Shown here one piece after another: positions 25,320-34,797 of a stretch of DNA of 64,000 nucleotides (position 1 is its first letter; every line of letters begins with the position of its first letter). The stretch is taken from contig JAFRXD010000057.1 of assembly GCA_017441605.1 (NCBI GenBank), positions 25,118 through 89,117 on the forward strand, given 5' to 3'. The position numbers and the translations under genes were made by a program. A model generated the notes under the pieces. The model saw only the letters and a program-made list of their open reading frames with translations, was not told the origin of the DNA and did no database searches. The stretch comes from Thermoguttaceae bacterium (lineage in GTDB: Bacteria > Planctomycetota > Planctomycetia > Pirellulales > Thermoguttaceae).

Positions 25320-26879
25320 TTATTCCCACTCGATCGTTGCGGGGGGTTTGGAGCTAATATCGTAAACAACGCGATTGACGCCCGGGACTTCGTTGATAAT
25401 CCGCGAGGAAATAACGGCGAGGACGTCGTAAGGGAGACGGCTCCAGTCGGCGGTCATAAAGTCGGTGGTGGAGACGCAGCGCACGGCGACGGCGGAATCA
25501 TAGGTCCGCCCGTCTCCCATCACGCCGACGCTTCGCGCCGGAGTCAGCACGGCGAACGCTTGCGAGGTCTCGCGATACAGCCCGGCGCGCTTGATTTCCT
25601 CGACGACGATCGCGTCGGCGGCGCGCAGCGAAGCGAGGCGTTCTCGCGTTACCTCCCCGAGACAGCGCACCGCGAGCCCGGGACCCGGGAACGGGTGGCG
25701 CCAGACGAACTCCTCGGGCAACCCCAGTTCGACCCCGACGCGTCGAACGTCGCTCTTAAAGAGCTCGCGCAGCGGCTCGATCAACTCGAATTCCAGATCG
25801 TCGGGGAGCCCTCCGACGTTGTGGTGCAATTTGATGACGGCGGCTTGTCCTCCTTTTTTCCCGCCGCTTTCGATGACGTCGGGATAGATCGTGCCTTGCG
25901 CGAGGAACTTCGCGCCGTCGATCTTCTTCGCCTCTTCGGAGAAAACGTCGATAAACGTTTTGCCGATGATTTTGCGCTTTTCTTGAGGGTCGGAGATCCC
26001 CGCGAGGGCGTCGAGGAATCGGTTCTCCGCGCGCGCGACGACCAAATTAAAGTCGAAATTGTCGCGAAACGCGTTTTCCACGTCCTCGATCTCGTTTTTG
26101 CGCATCATTCCGTTGTCGACAAAAATGCAGGTCAAGCGCGATCCGATCGCGCGAGAGACGAGCGCCGCGACGACCGTTGAGTCGACTCCGCCGGAAAGCC
26201 CGCAAACGACCCGATCTTCCCCGACTCGCGCCCGAATCGAGGCGATCGCCGTCTCGACGAAATTCTTCGGCGTCCAACTCCGCGACGACCCGCAAATCGA
26301 TCCGACAAAGTTCGCGATAATCTTGCCCCCTTCGACCGAATGGACGACCTCCGGGTGGAACTGAACCCCGTAAAAATTCGCCTCGGAGCATTGAACCGCG
26401 GCGTTCGGGCAGGTCGGGGTCGAAGCCAGAACGACAAACCCCGGCGGGAGCGCCGCGACCTGGTCCCCGTGGCTCGCCCAGACCCGGGTGGGCGAACCGA
26501 TCCCCGCGAAAAGCGCGCATTCCTTCCCCTCGCTCGTTAGGGTCGACTCGGCCGGTCCGTACTCGCGCCGCTCCGCGCGCTCGACCGTCGCGCCCAAGGC
26601 GGCGCAGGTCGCCTGCATCCCGTAGCACACCCCGAGAACCGGGACGCCTAACTTAAAGATTCGCGGATCGACCTTGGGCGCGTCGGAATCGTTGACGCTG
26701 GAAGGTCCCCCCGACAAAATAATCCCGATCGGGGCGCGCGAGGCGAGCTCTTCGACCGAAATATCGCAGGGAACGATTTCGCAGTACGTTTGATTCTCGC
26801 GAACGCGCTGCGCCAGCAGCTGGACGTATTGCGAGCCAAAATCCAAAACGAGGACGATCTCTCGCTCGGTTCGTTTCAT
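25320..26879 (-). CDS. guaA: GMP synthase (glutamine-hydrolysing)
   Basis: A 519-residue full-length enzyme converting XMP to GMP with glutamine and ATP. The N-terminal class I amidotransferase domain shows [11 protein letters not shown] and the nucleophile in [10 protein letters not shown], with FHPEVVHS completing the triad. The ATP pyrophosphatase domain has the P-loop [14 protein letters not shown] at about residue 230. The C-terminal dimerisation domain ends in the expected [14 protein letters not shown]. It is cytoplasmic and part of purine synthesis, with its own terminator. Confidence 0.96.
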   Translation of the reverse strand: MKRTEREIVLVLDFGSQYVQLLAQRVRENQTYCEIVPCDISVEELASRAPIGIILSGGPSSVNDSDAPKVDPRIFKLGVPVLGVCYGMQATCAALGATVERAERREYGPAESTLTSEGKECALFAGIGSPTRVWASHGDQVAALPPGFVVLASTPTCPNAAVQCSEANFYGVQFHPEVVHSVEGGKIIANFVGSICGSSRSWTPKNFVETAIASIRARVGEDRVVCGLSGGVDSTVVAALVSRAIGSRLTCIFVDNGMMRKNEIEDVENAFRDNFDFNLVVARAENRFLDALAGISDPQEKRKIIGKTFIDVFSEEAKKIDGAKFLAQGTIYPDVIESGGKKGGQAAVIKLHHNVGGLPDDLEFELIEPLRELFKSDVRRVGVELGLPEEFVWRHPFPGPGLAVRCLGEVTRERLASLRAADAIVVEEIKRAGLYRETSQAFAVLTPARSVGVMGDGRTYDSAVAVRCVSTTDFMTADWSRLPYDVLAVISSRIINEVPGVNRVVYDISSKPPATIEWE

Positions 26880-26988
26880 TGAGTCAATCCTATATTATGT
26901 CGAGAAGCTCGGGACGCCTTACTCGACGTCGTTGTTCGCGCTCCGCTCGTCTTGGGGCGGATCTCAATCTAGGGATTTACATTGCGGA

Positions 26989-27840
26989 TTATTCTTGCGC
27001 GTCAAAGTCGGGAGCCCACGCTTTGAAACTCGCGATCTGTTCCGGAGTCCCATTGTAGTAGCGCTCGTTCTTGTCCAAGGCGGCGATCTTCGCCATTTCG
27101 CCTTCAGTCAAGGCGAAATCAAAGAGATCGAAGTTTTGGCGAATATGGTCGGGGTTGCGGGAACCGGGAATGACAACGTTTCCGCTCTGGACGTGCCAGC
27201 GAAGAGCGATCTGCGCGCTCGTTTTGCCGTATTTCTCCGCAAGTACCGCGAAGACGGGCTCTTCCAGCAGTTTCTTATCGCCGTGTCCCAATGGATACCA
27301 AGCCATCGTCGCGATTCCATATTTCGACAACGTCTTCTTTAATTCTGTTTGCGGGTAGTAAGGATGGGCTTCCACCTGAACCGCTTGCGGTTTGATTTCC
27401 GCAAAGTCGACGAGCTCTTCCGTCATTCCCGGAAAAATGTCAAAATTGGAGACGCCAATAGCGCGAACCTTACCTTCCCTCGCGGCTTTCTCGACGTTGC
27501 GATAGCCCTCGCGCCAATTGTCGGTCGGCTGATGAAGGAAAAGCAAGTCGACGTAGTCGACGCCAAGTCGGCGAAGAGCGTCGTCGGTCGCCGTTTCGCT
27601 TTCGTAGACGGAAGGCCATAACTTAGTGACCAAGAAGATCTCTTCGCGCGGGACGCCGGAAGCCTTGATCGCGCGCCCCACTCCTTTTTCGTTTAGGTAG
27701 GCGTTCGCGGTATCGATCAAACGAACGCCGTCTCGAAGGGCGGTCTCGACCGCCGCTTGCGCTTCCGCCGGAGTAAAAGTGTAAACGCCGACGCCGACCA
27801 TTGGAATCCGCGTTCCGTTATTCATCGGGAAATAGTCCAT
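26989..27840 (-). CDS. Aldo/keto reductase
   Basis: A 283-residue protein. MNNGTRIPMVGVGVYTF and GVRLIDTANAYLNEKGVGRA contain the catalytic Asp and Tyr; LVTKLWPSVY has the Lys, and VDLLFLHQPTDNW the His. The NADP site is VVIPGSRNPDHIRQN. Length and motifs fit the AKR5-like 2,5-diketogluconate reductase group, so it reduces sugar-derived or small carbonyl compounds. AGGAG lies 8 nt before the ATG at 27840; the longer frame to 28059 has no domain content in the extra 73 codons and was rejected. Confidence 0.9.
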   Translation of the reverse strand: MDYFPMNNGTRIPMVGVGVYTFTPAEAQAAVETALRDGVRLIDTANAYLNEKGVGRAIKASGVPREEIFLVTKLWPSVYESETATDDALRRLGVDYVDLLFLHQPTDNWREGYRNVEKAAREGKVRAIGVSNFDIFPGMTEELVDFAEIKPQAVQVEAHPYYPQTELKKTLSKYGIATMAWYPLGHGDKKLLEEPVFAVLAEKYGKTSAQIALRWHVQSGNVVIPGSRNPDHIRQNFDLFDFALTEGEMAKIAALDKNERYYNGTPEQIASFKAWAPDFDAQE

Positions 27841-28381
27841 AACGCGCTCCTGTTTAGTTAAGGAAGAGGTCTCGTTAGGCGAACAACGCTCAAACTCGCG
27901 AGCGAAAGACTCGAACAAGTCGGGATCGTTGTCGCGACGGTAAAAACCGACCGTTGGCCGCTCGACAAAACTCGCGAGGCGCCGAAGGGCCGAATAAACT
28001 CGCGACGGCGCGTCAAATGCCGAGCGCGACCAGATTGTAGCGCCTTTTGACGATTGCAAAATCCCCCTCGAACTATCTAAAAAACGAGACTCGCGCTTTG
28101 CGACGACTCATTGAAAAGACTTTGCGGTTTTTAACGAACAAACGCGAAAACGCGGGAAAAAAATGAGACTTTTCACTGAAACAAACGGTTCTCGCGCGGC
28201 GATAAATCAGACGCGGCGCTATAATAACGAATAGCGTCGCGAAGCGCGCTTCGAACGGAAAATCGGAAAATTCCGATTTTTTTTCGCGCAACAATAATCG
28301 CGACCCCTTAGTGGGGCGAAAGCGCGGCAGAGGAAGTCGCGCGAGCCCGGAAAAAGCTAAGGTCGAACAAAGGACAGTCCC
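27841..28381. other. 541-base divergent intergenic region
   Basis: Leftward, TACAAT on the minus strand (28039-28034) is a likely -10 box for the aldo/keto reductase, with a leader of about 190 bases. Rightward, TATAAT stands at 28219-28224 without a good -35 box. A terminator-like hairpin (28259-28284) comes next and then about 100 bases before the hypothetical gene. No coding sequence is supported here. Confidence 0.5.
28259..28284 (+). terminator. Terminator-like hairpin in the leader of the 28382 gene
   Basis: AAAATCGG (28259-28266) pairs with CCGATTTT (28273-28280), with AAAATT between them, followed by more T residues. It is placed between a candidate -10 box (28219-28224) and the gene start, as an attenuator would be. 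Confidence 0.6.
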
Positions 28382-29116
28382 ATGAAAACCGCGCGTCGTC
28401 AAGCCAGTCGCTCCACTTTCCGCGCCGTCGCCCTGCGAACGGTCGCCGCGACTTTCTGCTTCGCGATCTTCTGGCAAGCGGCTCTTTGGGTCTCCTCGTT
28501 CGACCGTCCCTCGCAAGTCGGATTCCTCGCCAACTTTTCGAGCGCCGTCGTCGAGTTCGACGGGGCTCGTCTCTCCGGCGACGGTCGTCGGTTCGACGCC
28601 GAGGGCGAGCTTCTCGCCGTCGAAAAGGTCGCCGAGATTGCGACGACCGGGGCCGAAATCGTCGACGAATCTTCCGACGCCGACAAGGACGCCATCTTCG
28701 CCTGCGACGAGCCCCTGCCGATCGCAGAATTCGCCGACGAGCCCGTCCAACTCGCGGTCGTCGGCTCTCACGCCAGCGACGAGCAGTGGCGCGAGGAGAC
28801 CAAGCTCCGCGAGCGAGCGCCTCTGTCCTACGCCAACTCCGACGTCGCCGACGTCGACCGCAAGTTCGAAATGATGGTCGACGACGCCCTGTCGTTCGAG
28901 GCGACCGGCGAGTCGACTCGATTCATCGCGGAGACGGGCGCCGCGAGCGACTCCGGCTCGTCCGTCGCCCAAGCGAGCGCGCTGGTTCCCCAACTCGGAT
29001 CCGACCTCAAGGTTCCTTCCCTCGCCTCGAACCGCTCCGCTAGCGGGGCGCGTCGCGGGGGTCTGCGAAGAGGCGCGACTCCCGGTTCCGGCGTCGCGGT
29101 CGCGATCGTTCGTTGA
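28382..29116 (+). CDS. Hypothetical membrane-anchored or exported acidic protein
   Basis: I do not recognise this 244-residue protein. Residues 1-18 are Arg-rich, residues 19-40 are hydrophobic (RTVAATFCFAIFWQAALWV) and act as a signal or anchor. The rest is acidic (EIVDESSDADKDAIFACDEP) and appears mostly disordered, ending in an Arg/Gly-rich patch (GARRGGLRRGATPGSGVAVA). A hairpin with a T run lies in the leader and a GC-rich hairpin follows the stop. Coding status rests on codon bias and the clean start context; no homologous domain is visible. Confidence 0.6.
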   Translation: MKTARRQASRSTFRAVALRTVAATFCFAIFWQAALWVSSFDRPSQVGFLANFSSAVVEFDGARLSGDGRRFDAEGELLAVEKVAEIATTGAEIVDESSDADKDAIFACDEPLPIAEFADEPVQLAVVGSHASDEQWREETKLRERAPLSYANSDVADVDRKFEMMVDDALSFEATGESTRFIAETGAASDSGSSVAQASALVPQLGSDLKVPSLASNRSASGARRGGLRRGATPGSGVAVAIVR

Positions 29117-29132
29117 TCCTTAAAAGAAAGAC

Positions 29133-29170
29133 GCCGCGCGAAGAGCGATCCTCGCGCGGCGCGTCGTTTT
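29133..29170 (+). terminator. GC-rich terminator after the 28382 gene
   Basis: GCCGCGCGA (29133-29141) pairs with TCGCGCGGC (29152-29160), followed by GCGTCGTTTT. Confidence 0.65.
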
Positions 29171-29355
29171 GCGCGAGAGTCGTCGCGCGGAGGGCTTCCT
29201 TCGCGCGGCGCGGTTTTATTTATCAAAGGAACGATCGACGCGTTTCGGCGCTCGATCGCAATTTGCGAGACGGTCGAGACGCGCGAACGCGGCGCGCTTC
29301 TTCCCTCGCGCGCCCAATCCCAAACCAATTCACCTCGTTAGCCTAAAGGACTCGC

Positions 29356-30786
29356 ATGAAAAAGAACGCAATGTCGTCTCCGGTCGCGTCCGGCCTTCCC
29401 CGGCGCGAATTCCTGCGCGGCGCGGCTCTCGCCGCGGGCGCGATCGCGACCCCCTATTTCTCTCTCCCGACGGAGCGCTCCGTAAGCGCCCAGGCGCCGA
29501 GCGATCGGCTGCGGCTCGCGGCGATCGGGGTGGGCTCTCGAGGCGCGGCAAACCTCTCCGAGTTCAACGGCATGACCGACGTGGTCGCGATTTGCGACCT
29601 CGACTCGAAATACGGTCTGGAGCGGGTCTTGTCGAACCCTCGCGTCGGCAAGAAGAACGGGGACGAGGTCGTTCCTCCCGACGCCTACGACGACTATCGA
29701 CGCGTTCTCGACCGGGACGATATCGACGTCGTTTCGATCGGCGCCCCGGACCATTGGCACACTAAGATCGCGATCGAGGCGATGCAGTCGGGAAAACACG
29801 TTTTCTGCGAAAAGCCGCTAACCCTGACGCTCGAGGAAAACCAACTAATTCGCGCCGCGCAAAAGAAATACGGCAAAGTCTTCCAAGTCGGAACGCAACA
29901 GCGCTCGATGAAGGGGCAGTTTATGACCGCGGCGGCGATTATTCGCAAAGGCTTGCTCGGCAAAATCGAGCGAACGACCTGCATCGTCGACCAAGGCCGA
30001 CTCTCCGGCGAGATTCCCAAATGCGACCCGCCCGCGACGCTCGACTGGGAGCGCTGGCAAGGTCAGGCGCCTTTGCGCGACTATATCTGGGAAAATCGAA
30101 CCGAGTTTTTCTCAGCCGACAATTTCGGCCAGGGTCGCGGGCACCTCCTTTTCCGATGGTGGTTCGACTACTCCGGAGGTAAAATCACCGACTGGGGCGC
30201 GCACCACGTCGACTCGGCGCTCTGGGCGCTCGGACGGCAGTCGATCGGATCCGGTCCGGTCTCTTTCGACGGCTCCGACGCGACCTTTATCGTCCCCTAC
30301 AAAGACGGGTATCCGACCCAAGACAATATCTACAGTACCCCGATCACCTTTAACGTCCGGTGCAAGTTCTCCGACGGAACCGAGTTCGACGTCGTTAGCG
30401 ACGCCAAGGACGGCAACGGAATCCTCTTCGAGGGAACCAACGGTCGAATCCACGTCAATCGCGAGCGAATCGCGGGCAAGCCGATCGAGGACGGAATCGC
30501 CTCCGAGCTGACCCAAGAAGACTTCGACGCGCTCTACAACGGCAAGCCGATCGAAGGCCACAAGCAAAACTTCCTCCGCTGCGTTCGCGAAGGGGGCGTC
30601 CCGGTCTCCAACGCCGAGGAGAACGTCCTAGGCATGAACGTCTGCCACTTGGCGAACATCGCCTGCCGCCTCAAGCGCGAGATCAAGTGGGATCCGACCG
30701 AGGAAAAGATCCTCGGCGACGAACAAGCCGCGTCGTTCTTCTCGCGGGAACAGCGAAAAGGCTACGAACTGCCAACGTTAAGCTAA
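29356..30786 (+). CDS. Tat-exported Gfo/Idh/MocA oxidoreductase (third copy, separate lineage)
   Basis: A 476-residue protein with a twin-arginine signal (PRREFLRGAALAAGA, about residues 14-28). RLAAIGVGSRGAANLSEF binds the nicotinamide cofactor; CEKPLTLTLEEN is the EKP motif. TDWGAHHVDSALWALG retains the His-His-x-Asp motif that is changed in the two tandem copies near the left end. It likely oxidises or isomerises a sugar derivative outside the cytoplasm. AAAGGA precedes the ATG. menA starts 19 bases after its stop; the two may be co-transcribed, though no functional tie is known. Confidence 0.9.
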   Translation: MKKNAMSSPVASGLPRREFLRGAALAAGAIATPYFSLPTERSVSAQAPSDRLRLAAIGVGSRGAANLSEFNGMTDVVAICDLDSKYGLERVLSNPRVGKKNGDEVVPPDAYDDYRRVLDRDDIDVVSIGAPDHWHTKIAIEAMQSGKHVFCEKPLTLTLEENQLIRAAQKKYGKVFQVGTQQRSMKGQFMTAAAIIRKGLLGKIERTTCIVDQGRLSGEIPKCDPPATLDWERWQGQAPLRDYIWENRTEFFSADNFGQGRGHLLFRWWFDYSGGKITDWGAHHVDSALWALGRQSIGSGPVSFDGSDATFIVPYKDGYPTQDNIYSTPITFNVRCKFSDGTEFDVVSDAKDGNGILFEGTNGRIHVNRERIAGKPIEDGIASELTQEDFDALYNGKPIEGHKQNFLRCVREGGVPVSNAEENVLGMNVCHLANIACRLKREIKWDPTEEKILGDEQAASFFSREQRKGYELPTLS

Positions 30787-30805
30787 CGGAAAGCGCGATA
30801 ACGCC

Positions 30806-31762
30806 ATGCCCGATAAGTCCGACTCCCCGGTCGCCGCGAAGCGACCGAGCGCCCTTGGCGCGTGGTTCCTCGCCGCGCGCCCTAAAACGTTGCCCGCCGC
30901 CTCGATTCCCGTCGTCGTCGCCCTGGCGCTCGCTTGGGGCGACCTCGCGACCGGACGCGTCGAAACGACGAGCGGCAAGTTCTTGTGGATCCCCGCGATC
31001 TGCTGCTTCCTCTTCGCGTTGCTCGCGCAAATCGCGGCGAATTTCGTCAACGACTACGCCGACTTCAAAAAGGGATCCGACGGCGCCGAGCGAATCGGAC
31101 CGGCGCGCGCCGTCGCCTCCGGATGGATCGCGCCTAAAACGATGCTCCTCGCGACGTTCCTAACCCTTGTCGTCGCGTGCGGCTTCGGGCTCGCGACGAT
31201 CCTCTACGGGGGGTGGAAGTTGGTTTTCGTCGGAGCGCTAGCCTGCGTCTTCTGTCTCCTGTACAGCGCGGGTCCCCTACCCCTGGCCTATATTGGGCTC
31301 GGGGACGTTCTGGTCGTCTCGTTTTTCGGTTTCGTCGCCGTCGCCTTTACCTATTTCCTTCAAGCGCAACGAATAACCCTCGACGCCGCGCTCGTCGGAA
31401 TCGCGATCGGATTCGCCGTCGACAATATCCTCGTCGCCAACAATTATCGGGATCGGGACGAGGACCGCGCCAATCGGAAATTCACGTTAATCGCGATCTT
31501 CGGCGAGCGATTCGGGCGATATTTCTACCTCGCGAACGGATTGATCGTCGTCGCTCTCCTGTCTTTCGTCGCAAATCGGCGGGGCGACTTGCTCAATACG
31601 CCAACCCTGGGCGCGCTCGTCGTTTACTTGGCCCTTCACCTGAGCGCTTGGCGAACCCTCGCCAAAATCCGCTCCGGCCCGGGGCTCGTTCGCGTCCTCG
31701 CGTTAAGTTCCAGAAATCTCGTCGTTTTGGGAGTACTCCTCGCGTTCGCGCTCGTCGAATAA
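30806..31762 (+). CDS. menA: 1,4-dihydroxy-2-naphthoate polyprenyltransferase (MenA/UbiA family)
   Basis: A 318-residue integral membrane prenyltransferase with about eight hydrophobic helices. The first Asp-rich motif is NFVNDYADFKKGSD (about residue 80) and the second is VANNYRDRDEDRANRK (about 215), which bind Mg-diphosphate of the isoprenoid. AARPKTLPAASIPV near the N-terminus is typical of MenA. It attaches the polyprenyl tail in menaquinone synthesis. UbiA relatives that modify other aromatics are possible, but the motif set favours MenA. Confidence 0.9.
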   Translation: MPDKSDSPVAAKRPSALGAWFLAARPKTLPAASIPVVVALALAWGDLATGRVETTSGKFLWIPAICCFLFALLAQIAANFVNDYADFKKGSDGAERIGPARAVASGWIAPKTMLLATFLTLVVACGFGLATILYGGWKLVFVGALACVFCLLYSAGPLPLAYIGLGDVLVVSFFGFVAVAFTYFLQAQRITLDAALVGIAIGFAVDNILVANNYRDRDEDRANRKFTLIAIFGERFGRYFYLANGLIVVALLSFVANRRGDLLNTPTLGALVVYLALHLSAWRTLAKIRSGPGLVRVLALSSRNLVVLGVLLAFALVE

Positions 31763-31819
31763 GCGCGGCGTTCCTCGCCTTCCTCGTTCCCTCGCTCGAC
31801 CGTCCTAAGGAGAAAAAGA

Positions 31820-32725
31820 ATGTCGACGCGTTACTCGTTCCTTGGAACAGCCTTTTTGACCCTAATCCTCGCCGTCTCGCTCGGCTGCTCCGAATCGACC
31901 GTTCCGCAAGAGCCCGCCGCCGAGCCGGAATCTCCCCCCGCCTCTCCGTTCGACGCGACGCGGTTCCCCGGAGGTCGAGAAACGCTAACGATCGAAGGGG
32001 TCGAGTTCGCGTTCCGATACTGCCCCGAGGGAACCTTTATTCAAGGAGCGTCGGAGGGCGAGGGACTCAAGCTCGATCGCGAGCGCCCCGCGCGGAAAGT
32101 TACGATATCCAAAGGGTTTTGGCTCCAGGAGACCGAAACGACCCAAGCGCAGTGGACCGCGGTCGCCGGGTCGATTCCAAGCGGTTTCCAAGGGGAGAAT
32201 CTCCCCGTCGAGAGCGTCTCTTGGAACGACTGCCAGGCGCTCGCGGGATTATTGAACGACTCCGGCGTCGCCCCCGAGGGCTGGGAATTCTCGCTTCCGA
32301 CCGAGGCGCAGTGGGAATACGCCTGCCGCGCGGGGACGACGACCGCCTATTTTTGGGGCGACTCTCTAAACGGGGACCGCGCCAACTGCAACGGTGAAGC
32401 GCCCTACCGTTCGACGACTCGCGGTCCCTCGCTCGGGAAAACCCAACCGGTCGGTTCCTACGAGCCGAACGCATGGGGACTTAGCGACATGAACGGCAAC
32501 GTCTGGGAATGGTGCAAAGACGCGTTCGACGCGAAGTTCTATCAAAAGCGCTCCGCCGACGATATCGACCCGGAAAACGACGCCGAGAGCGCGGTTCGCG
32601 TCGAGCGCGGAGGGAGTTGGTACGAACCCGCCGCAAGTTGCCGAGCCGCGTCCCGAAACGGCGCTCCCGCCGCGACCAGAAGCAACGCGATCGGCTTCCG
32701 ACTCGCGCTCGTTAAGAAGGGGTAG
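31820..32725 (+). CDS. SUMF1-fold lipoprotein (non-catalytic formylglycine-enzyme-like)
   Basis: A 301-residue protein with a lipoprotein signal (LILAVSLGC, Cys at about residue 23), a Pro/Glu linker, and one SUMF1/FGE-like domain from about residue 50. The fold is marked by SVSWNDCQALAG, LPTEAQWEYACRAGT, MNGNVWEWCKDAF and GGSWYEPAASCRAASRNG with GFRLALV. Catalytic FGEs have a CHxSYCxRYR-type motif after GGS; here the stretch is shorter and only one Cys is present, so oxidase activity is not expected. It is the first member of the caspase/SUMF1 array. TAAGGAG gives a strong ribosome-binding site. Confidence 0.82.
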   Translation: MSTRYSFLGTAFLTLILAVSLGCSESTVPQEPAAEPESPPASPFDATRFPGGRETLTIEGVEFAFRYCPEGTFIQGASEGEGLKLDRERPARKVTISKGFWLQETETTQAQWTAVAGSIPSGFQGENLPVESVSWNDCQALAGLLNDSGVAPEGWEFSLPTEAQWEYACRAGTTTAYFWGDSLNGDRANCNGEAPYRSTTRGPSLGKTQPVGSYEPNAWGLSDMNGNVWEWCKDAFDAKFYQKRSADDIDPENDAESAVRVERGGSWYEPAASCRAASRNGAPAATRSNAIGFRLALVKKG

Positions 32726-33401
32726 CGAACTCAAGGGATCGTCCCTTCGACAACTCTGGGGCTTGAAGAAAACGAGCGTCAAGGCGATCGTTAGCGCCGC
32801 GGGGCGGGAGAATCCTCCTAGCGCCCGCGCGCGGGGCCGACCGAAAGACAAAAAGTCCCAATTTCTCTAAGAATCTCAATCTTTGCGAAAAGGCGATCTC
32901 CAATGTCGCCCTCTTTTTTACTCGCAATTCTTTTCTCAACAACTTATTAGAACGTTATTATTAAAACAAGCAAAACCGAACCCAAAGACGCGGGTTCTCG
33001 CGCGGTCAAAAAAAACGACTATAACGGTTGTTTCGGTAAAAAATGTCAATTTTAGACCGAGCGGTATTGATAAAACCTCGCTAAACGGCATACTAGAGAC
33101 TAGGAAAAGGAAGGGTTCGCATCGACGAAAAACGCGGGTTTTGTCGCGAACCTTTCGTTTCAACGATTATCAAACCATTGTCAACGGCGACGTCGACGGC
33201 CTCTTTTAGCGTTTCCAAAGCGCGAAAAGTTGGTAGAAACGTTCGTCAAAACGGGGAGATCGAGCGGGGATTCGGGGAAATTTTCTCTTCGCTTCTCGAT
33301 TTCGCCTAAACGCAAGCCGTCCTCGAACGCGTCGACCGTTCGCGAGAGCGAGTAATCTCTCGGGCGCGTCGGGGACAATAACCAACGATAAGGATTGACT
33401 A
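32726..33401. other. 676-base gene-free region before the DUF2330-like pair
   Basis: More A+T-rich than its surroundings. A 108-codon frame at 32883-33209 has atypical codon use and no ribosome-binding site, so it is not called. TTGATA (33067-33072) and TACTAG (33091-33096) with an 18-nt spacer could be a weak promoter, leaving a leader of about 300 bases before the 33402 gene. Confidence 0.45.
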
Positions 33402-34769
33402 ATGAAGAAACTTGGCGCTTTGTTGTTGGCGTCCGCGCTCTTTGGGCTCGGGCTGCTCGACGCCCAACCGGCCGCCGCGGACTGCGGCAAGATGATGGTC
33501 GTGTACTACGTCTGGCCCTCCCCGCCCCCTCCGCCGCCGCGACCCCTTCCGCGCTGCTACGTCCCGCCGACTCAGCCGAGACCCCAGCGTCGGCAAACCG
33601 TTCATTTCCAGAACGACGTCGCCAATTCCACGTGGCAAAACGCCGGACGAGACGCGAACAACGTTACGATCGTCAACAACGGCAATCTCTCGTTCAACTC
33701 CCCGGCGCCTCTCAAGCCGCCCAAGGGGCGCGAAAAGTTCGACGGGTTCAACCCGATGACCCCGATCGACGGACGCGACTACGACGCCAACGACTCGTCC
33801 AATAGTTCCAGTATCAACTACAGCCAGTGGTTCCAAAACGGGGACAACAACGATTCCAACGTCAACGTTGGGAACGACAACCAAGTCGCCGCCGACAATC
33901 AAATCGCCGCGGTCGACCCGGTCAATAGCGTTACCGGTTTCTCGATGGGGCCCGACAACGCCTTCACCGAACCGGAACAACAAGGCGTTCTGGCGTGGAA
34001 CGGTCGCTCCGACGACGCGGGAGAGGAACTCCTGATTCTCTCGACCAACGAGGGAACGACGACCGGTCAAGCGACCGCGATGCTCAGCGTCCTGCCCCTA
34101 CCGGGCGCCCCGATCTCCGTCGAGCGAGCCAGTCTCCAGAGCTTCGTTACCGCCAAAGCCTTGCTGCAATCGAAGTTGCCGAGCAGCATGGACGCGGAGG
34201 GCATGGGCGTCGTCCTCGAGACGAAAATCGGCTCGCACAACATTTTCGTGTGGGAAGTCGAGAGCTCCAGCGATTTCCAAGGGAAAGTTCAGAGCTACGT
34301 CGCGGACAAATACGGCGGGAAAGCCGCCGCGGTCATTACGCAAAACACCGTTAAGGTCATCGAGCAGTACCTGAAGGAAGGTTTCCGCTACTTCGCGTTC
34401 GACCTGACGATCGTCGAAGGGCAAAACTCGACGAAAGAGGCGATCGCGTATCGGTTCAAGTCGAAGTACGCGTACTTCCCGCTCCGCATTAGCCAAATCG
34501 GGGGCGTCAAGAACACGCTCGTCGACCTGGTCGTCCTGACCCCGAAGATGGAGCTGACGTTCACTCAGCGCTCCGCGATCCAAGGGAACGACGATACGTT
34601 CGACGTTTTCGGACCGGTCGATTTCAGCGCCGCCGAGCTTAAGACGATCGACGACTCGGTCGCCAACTTCTTCCGGGGCGCGCCTTCGGTTCAAGCGAGA
34701 AGCATGTCCTTCTCCTCGGACAGTATGGACGCCTACCAGAACGACTTCGAAGTCGTCGCCAAAAAATAA
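33402..34769 (+). CDS. Exported DUF2330-like protein with Asn-rich linker, copy 1
   Basis: A 455-residue protein with a signal peptide (MKKLGALLLASALFGLGLLD, cleavage near AAA-DCGK). Then a poly-Pro stretch (about 45-60) and an Asn/Asp/Ser-rich region (about 80-180, for example GDNNDSNVNVGNDNQ) that looks like repeating beta-solenoid or flexible linker. From residue about 195, VLAWNGRSDDAGEELLILST and SVLPLPGAPISVERASLQSF resemble the DUF2330 family of exported proteins of unknown function. It is adjacent to a paralogue (34798) and ahead of the caspase-like genes. AAGGA precedes the ATG. Gene is confident, domain call is tentative. Confidence 0.6.
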   Translation: MKKLGALLLASALFGLGLLDAQPAAADCGKMMVVYYVWPSPPPPPPRPLPRCYVPPTQPRPQRRQTVHFQNDVANSTWQNAGRDANNVTIVNNGNLSFNSPAPLKPPKGREKFDGFNPMTPIDGRDYDANDSSNSSSINYSQWFQNGDNNDSNVNVGNDNQVAADNQIAAVDPVNSVTGFSMGPDNAFTEPEQQGVLAWNGRSDDAGEELLILSTNEGTTTGQATAMLSVLPLPGAPISVERASLQSFVTAKALLQSKLPSSMDAEGMGVVLETKIGSHNIFVWEVESSSDFQGKVQSYVADKYGGKAAAVITQNTVKVIEQYLKEGFRYFAFDLTIVEGQNSTKEAIAYRFKSKYAYFPLRISQIGGVKNTLVDLVVLTPKMELTFTQRSAIQGNDDTFDVFGPVDFSAAELKTIDDSVANFFRGAPSVQARSMSFSSDSMDAYQNDFEVVAKK

Positions 34770-34797
34770 CCCAAATCGATAGCCTAGCGAGACAACG

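Noticed and set aside
32883..33209. 108-codon frame in the gap before the DUF2330-like pair
   Set aside because: A+T-rich codon use unlike neighbours, no ribosome-binding site and no recognisable domain.
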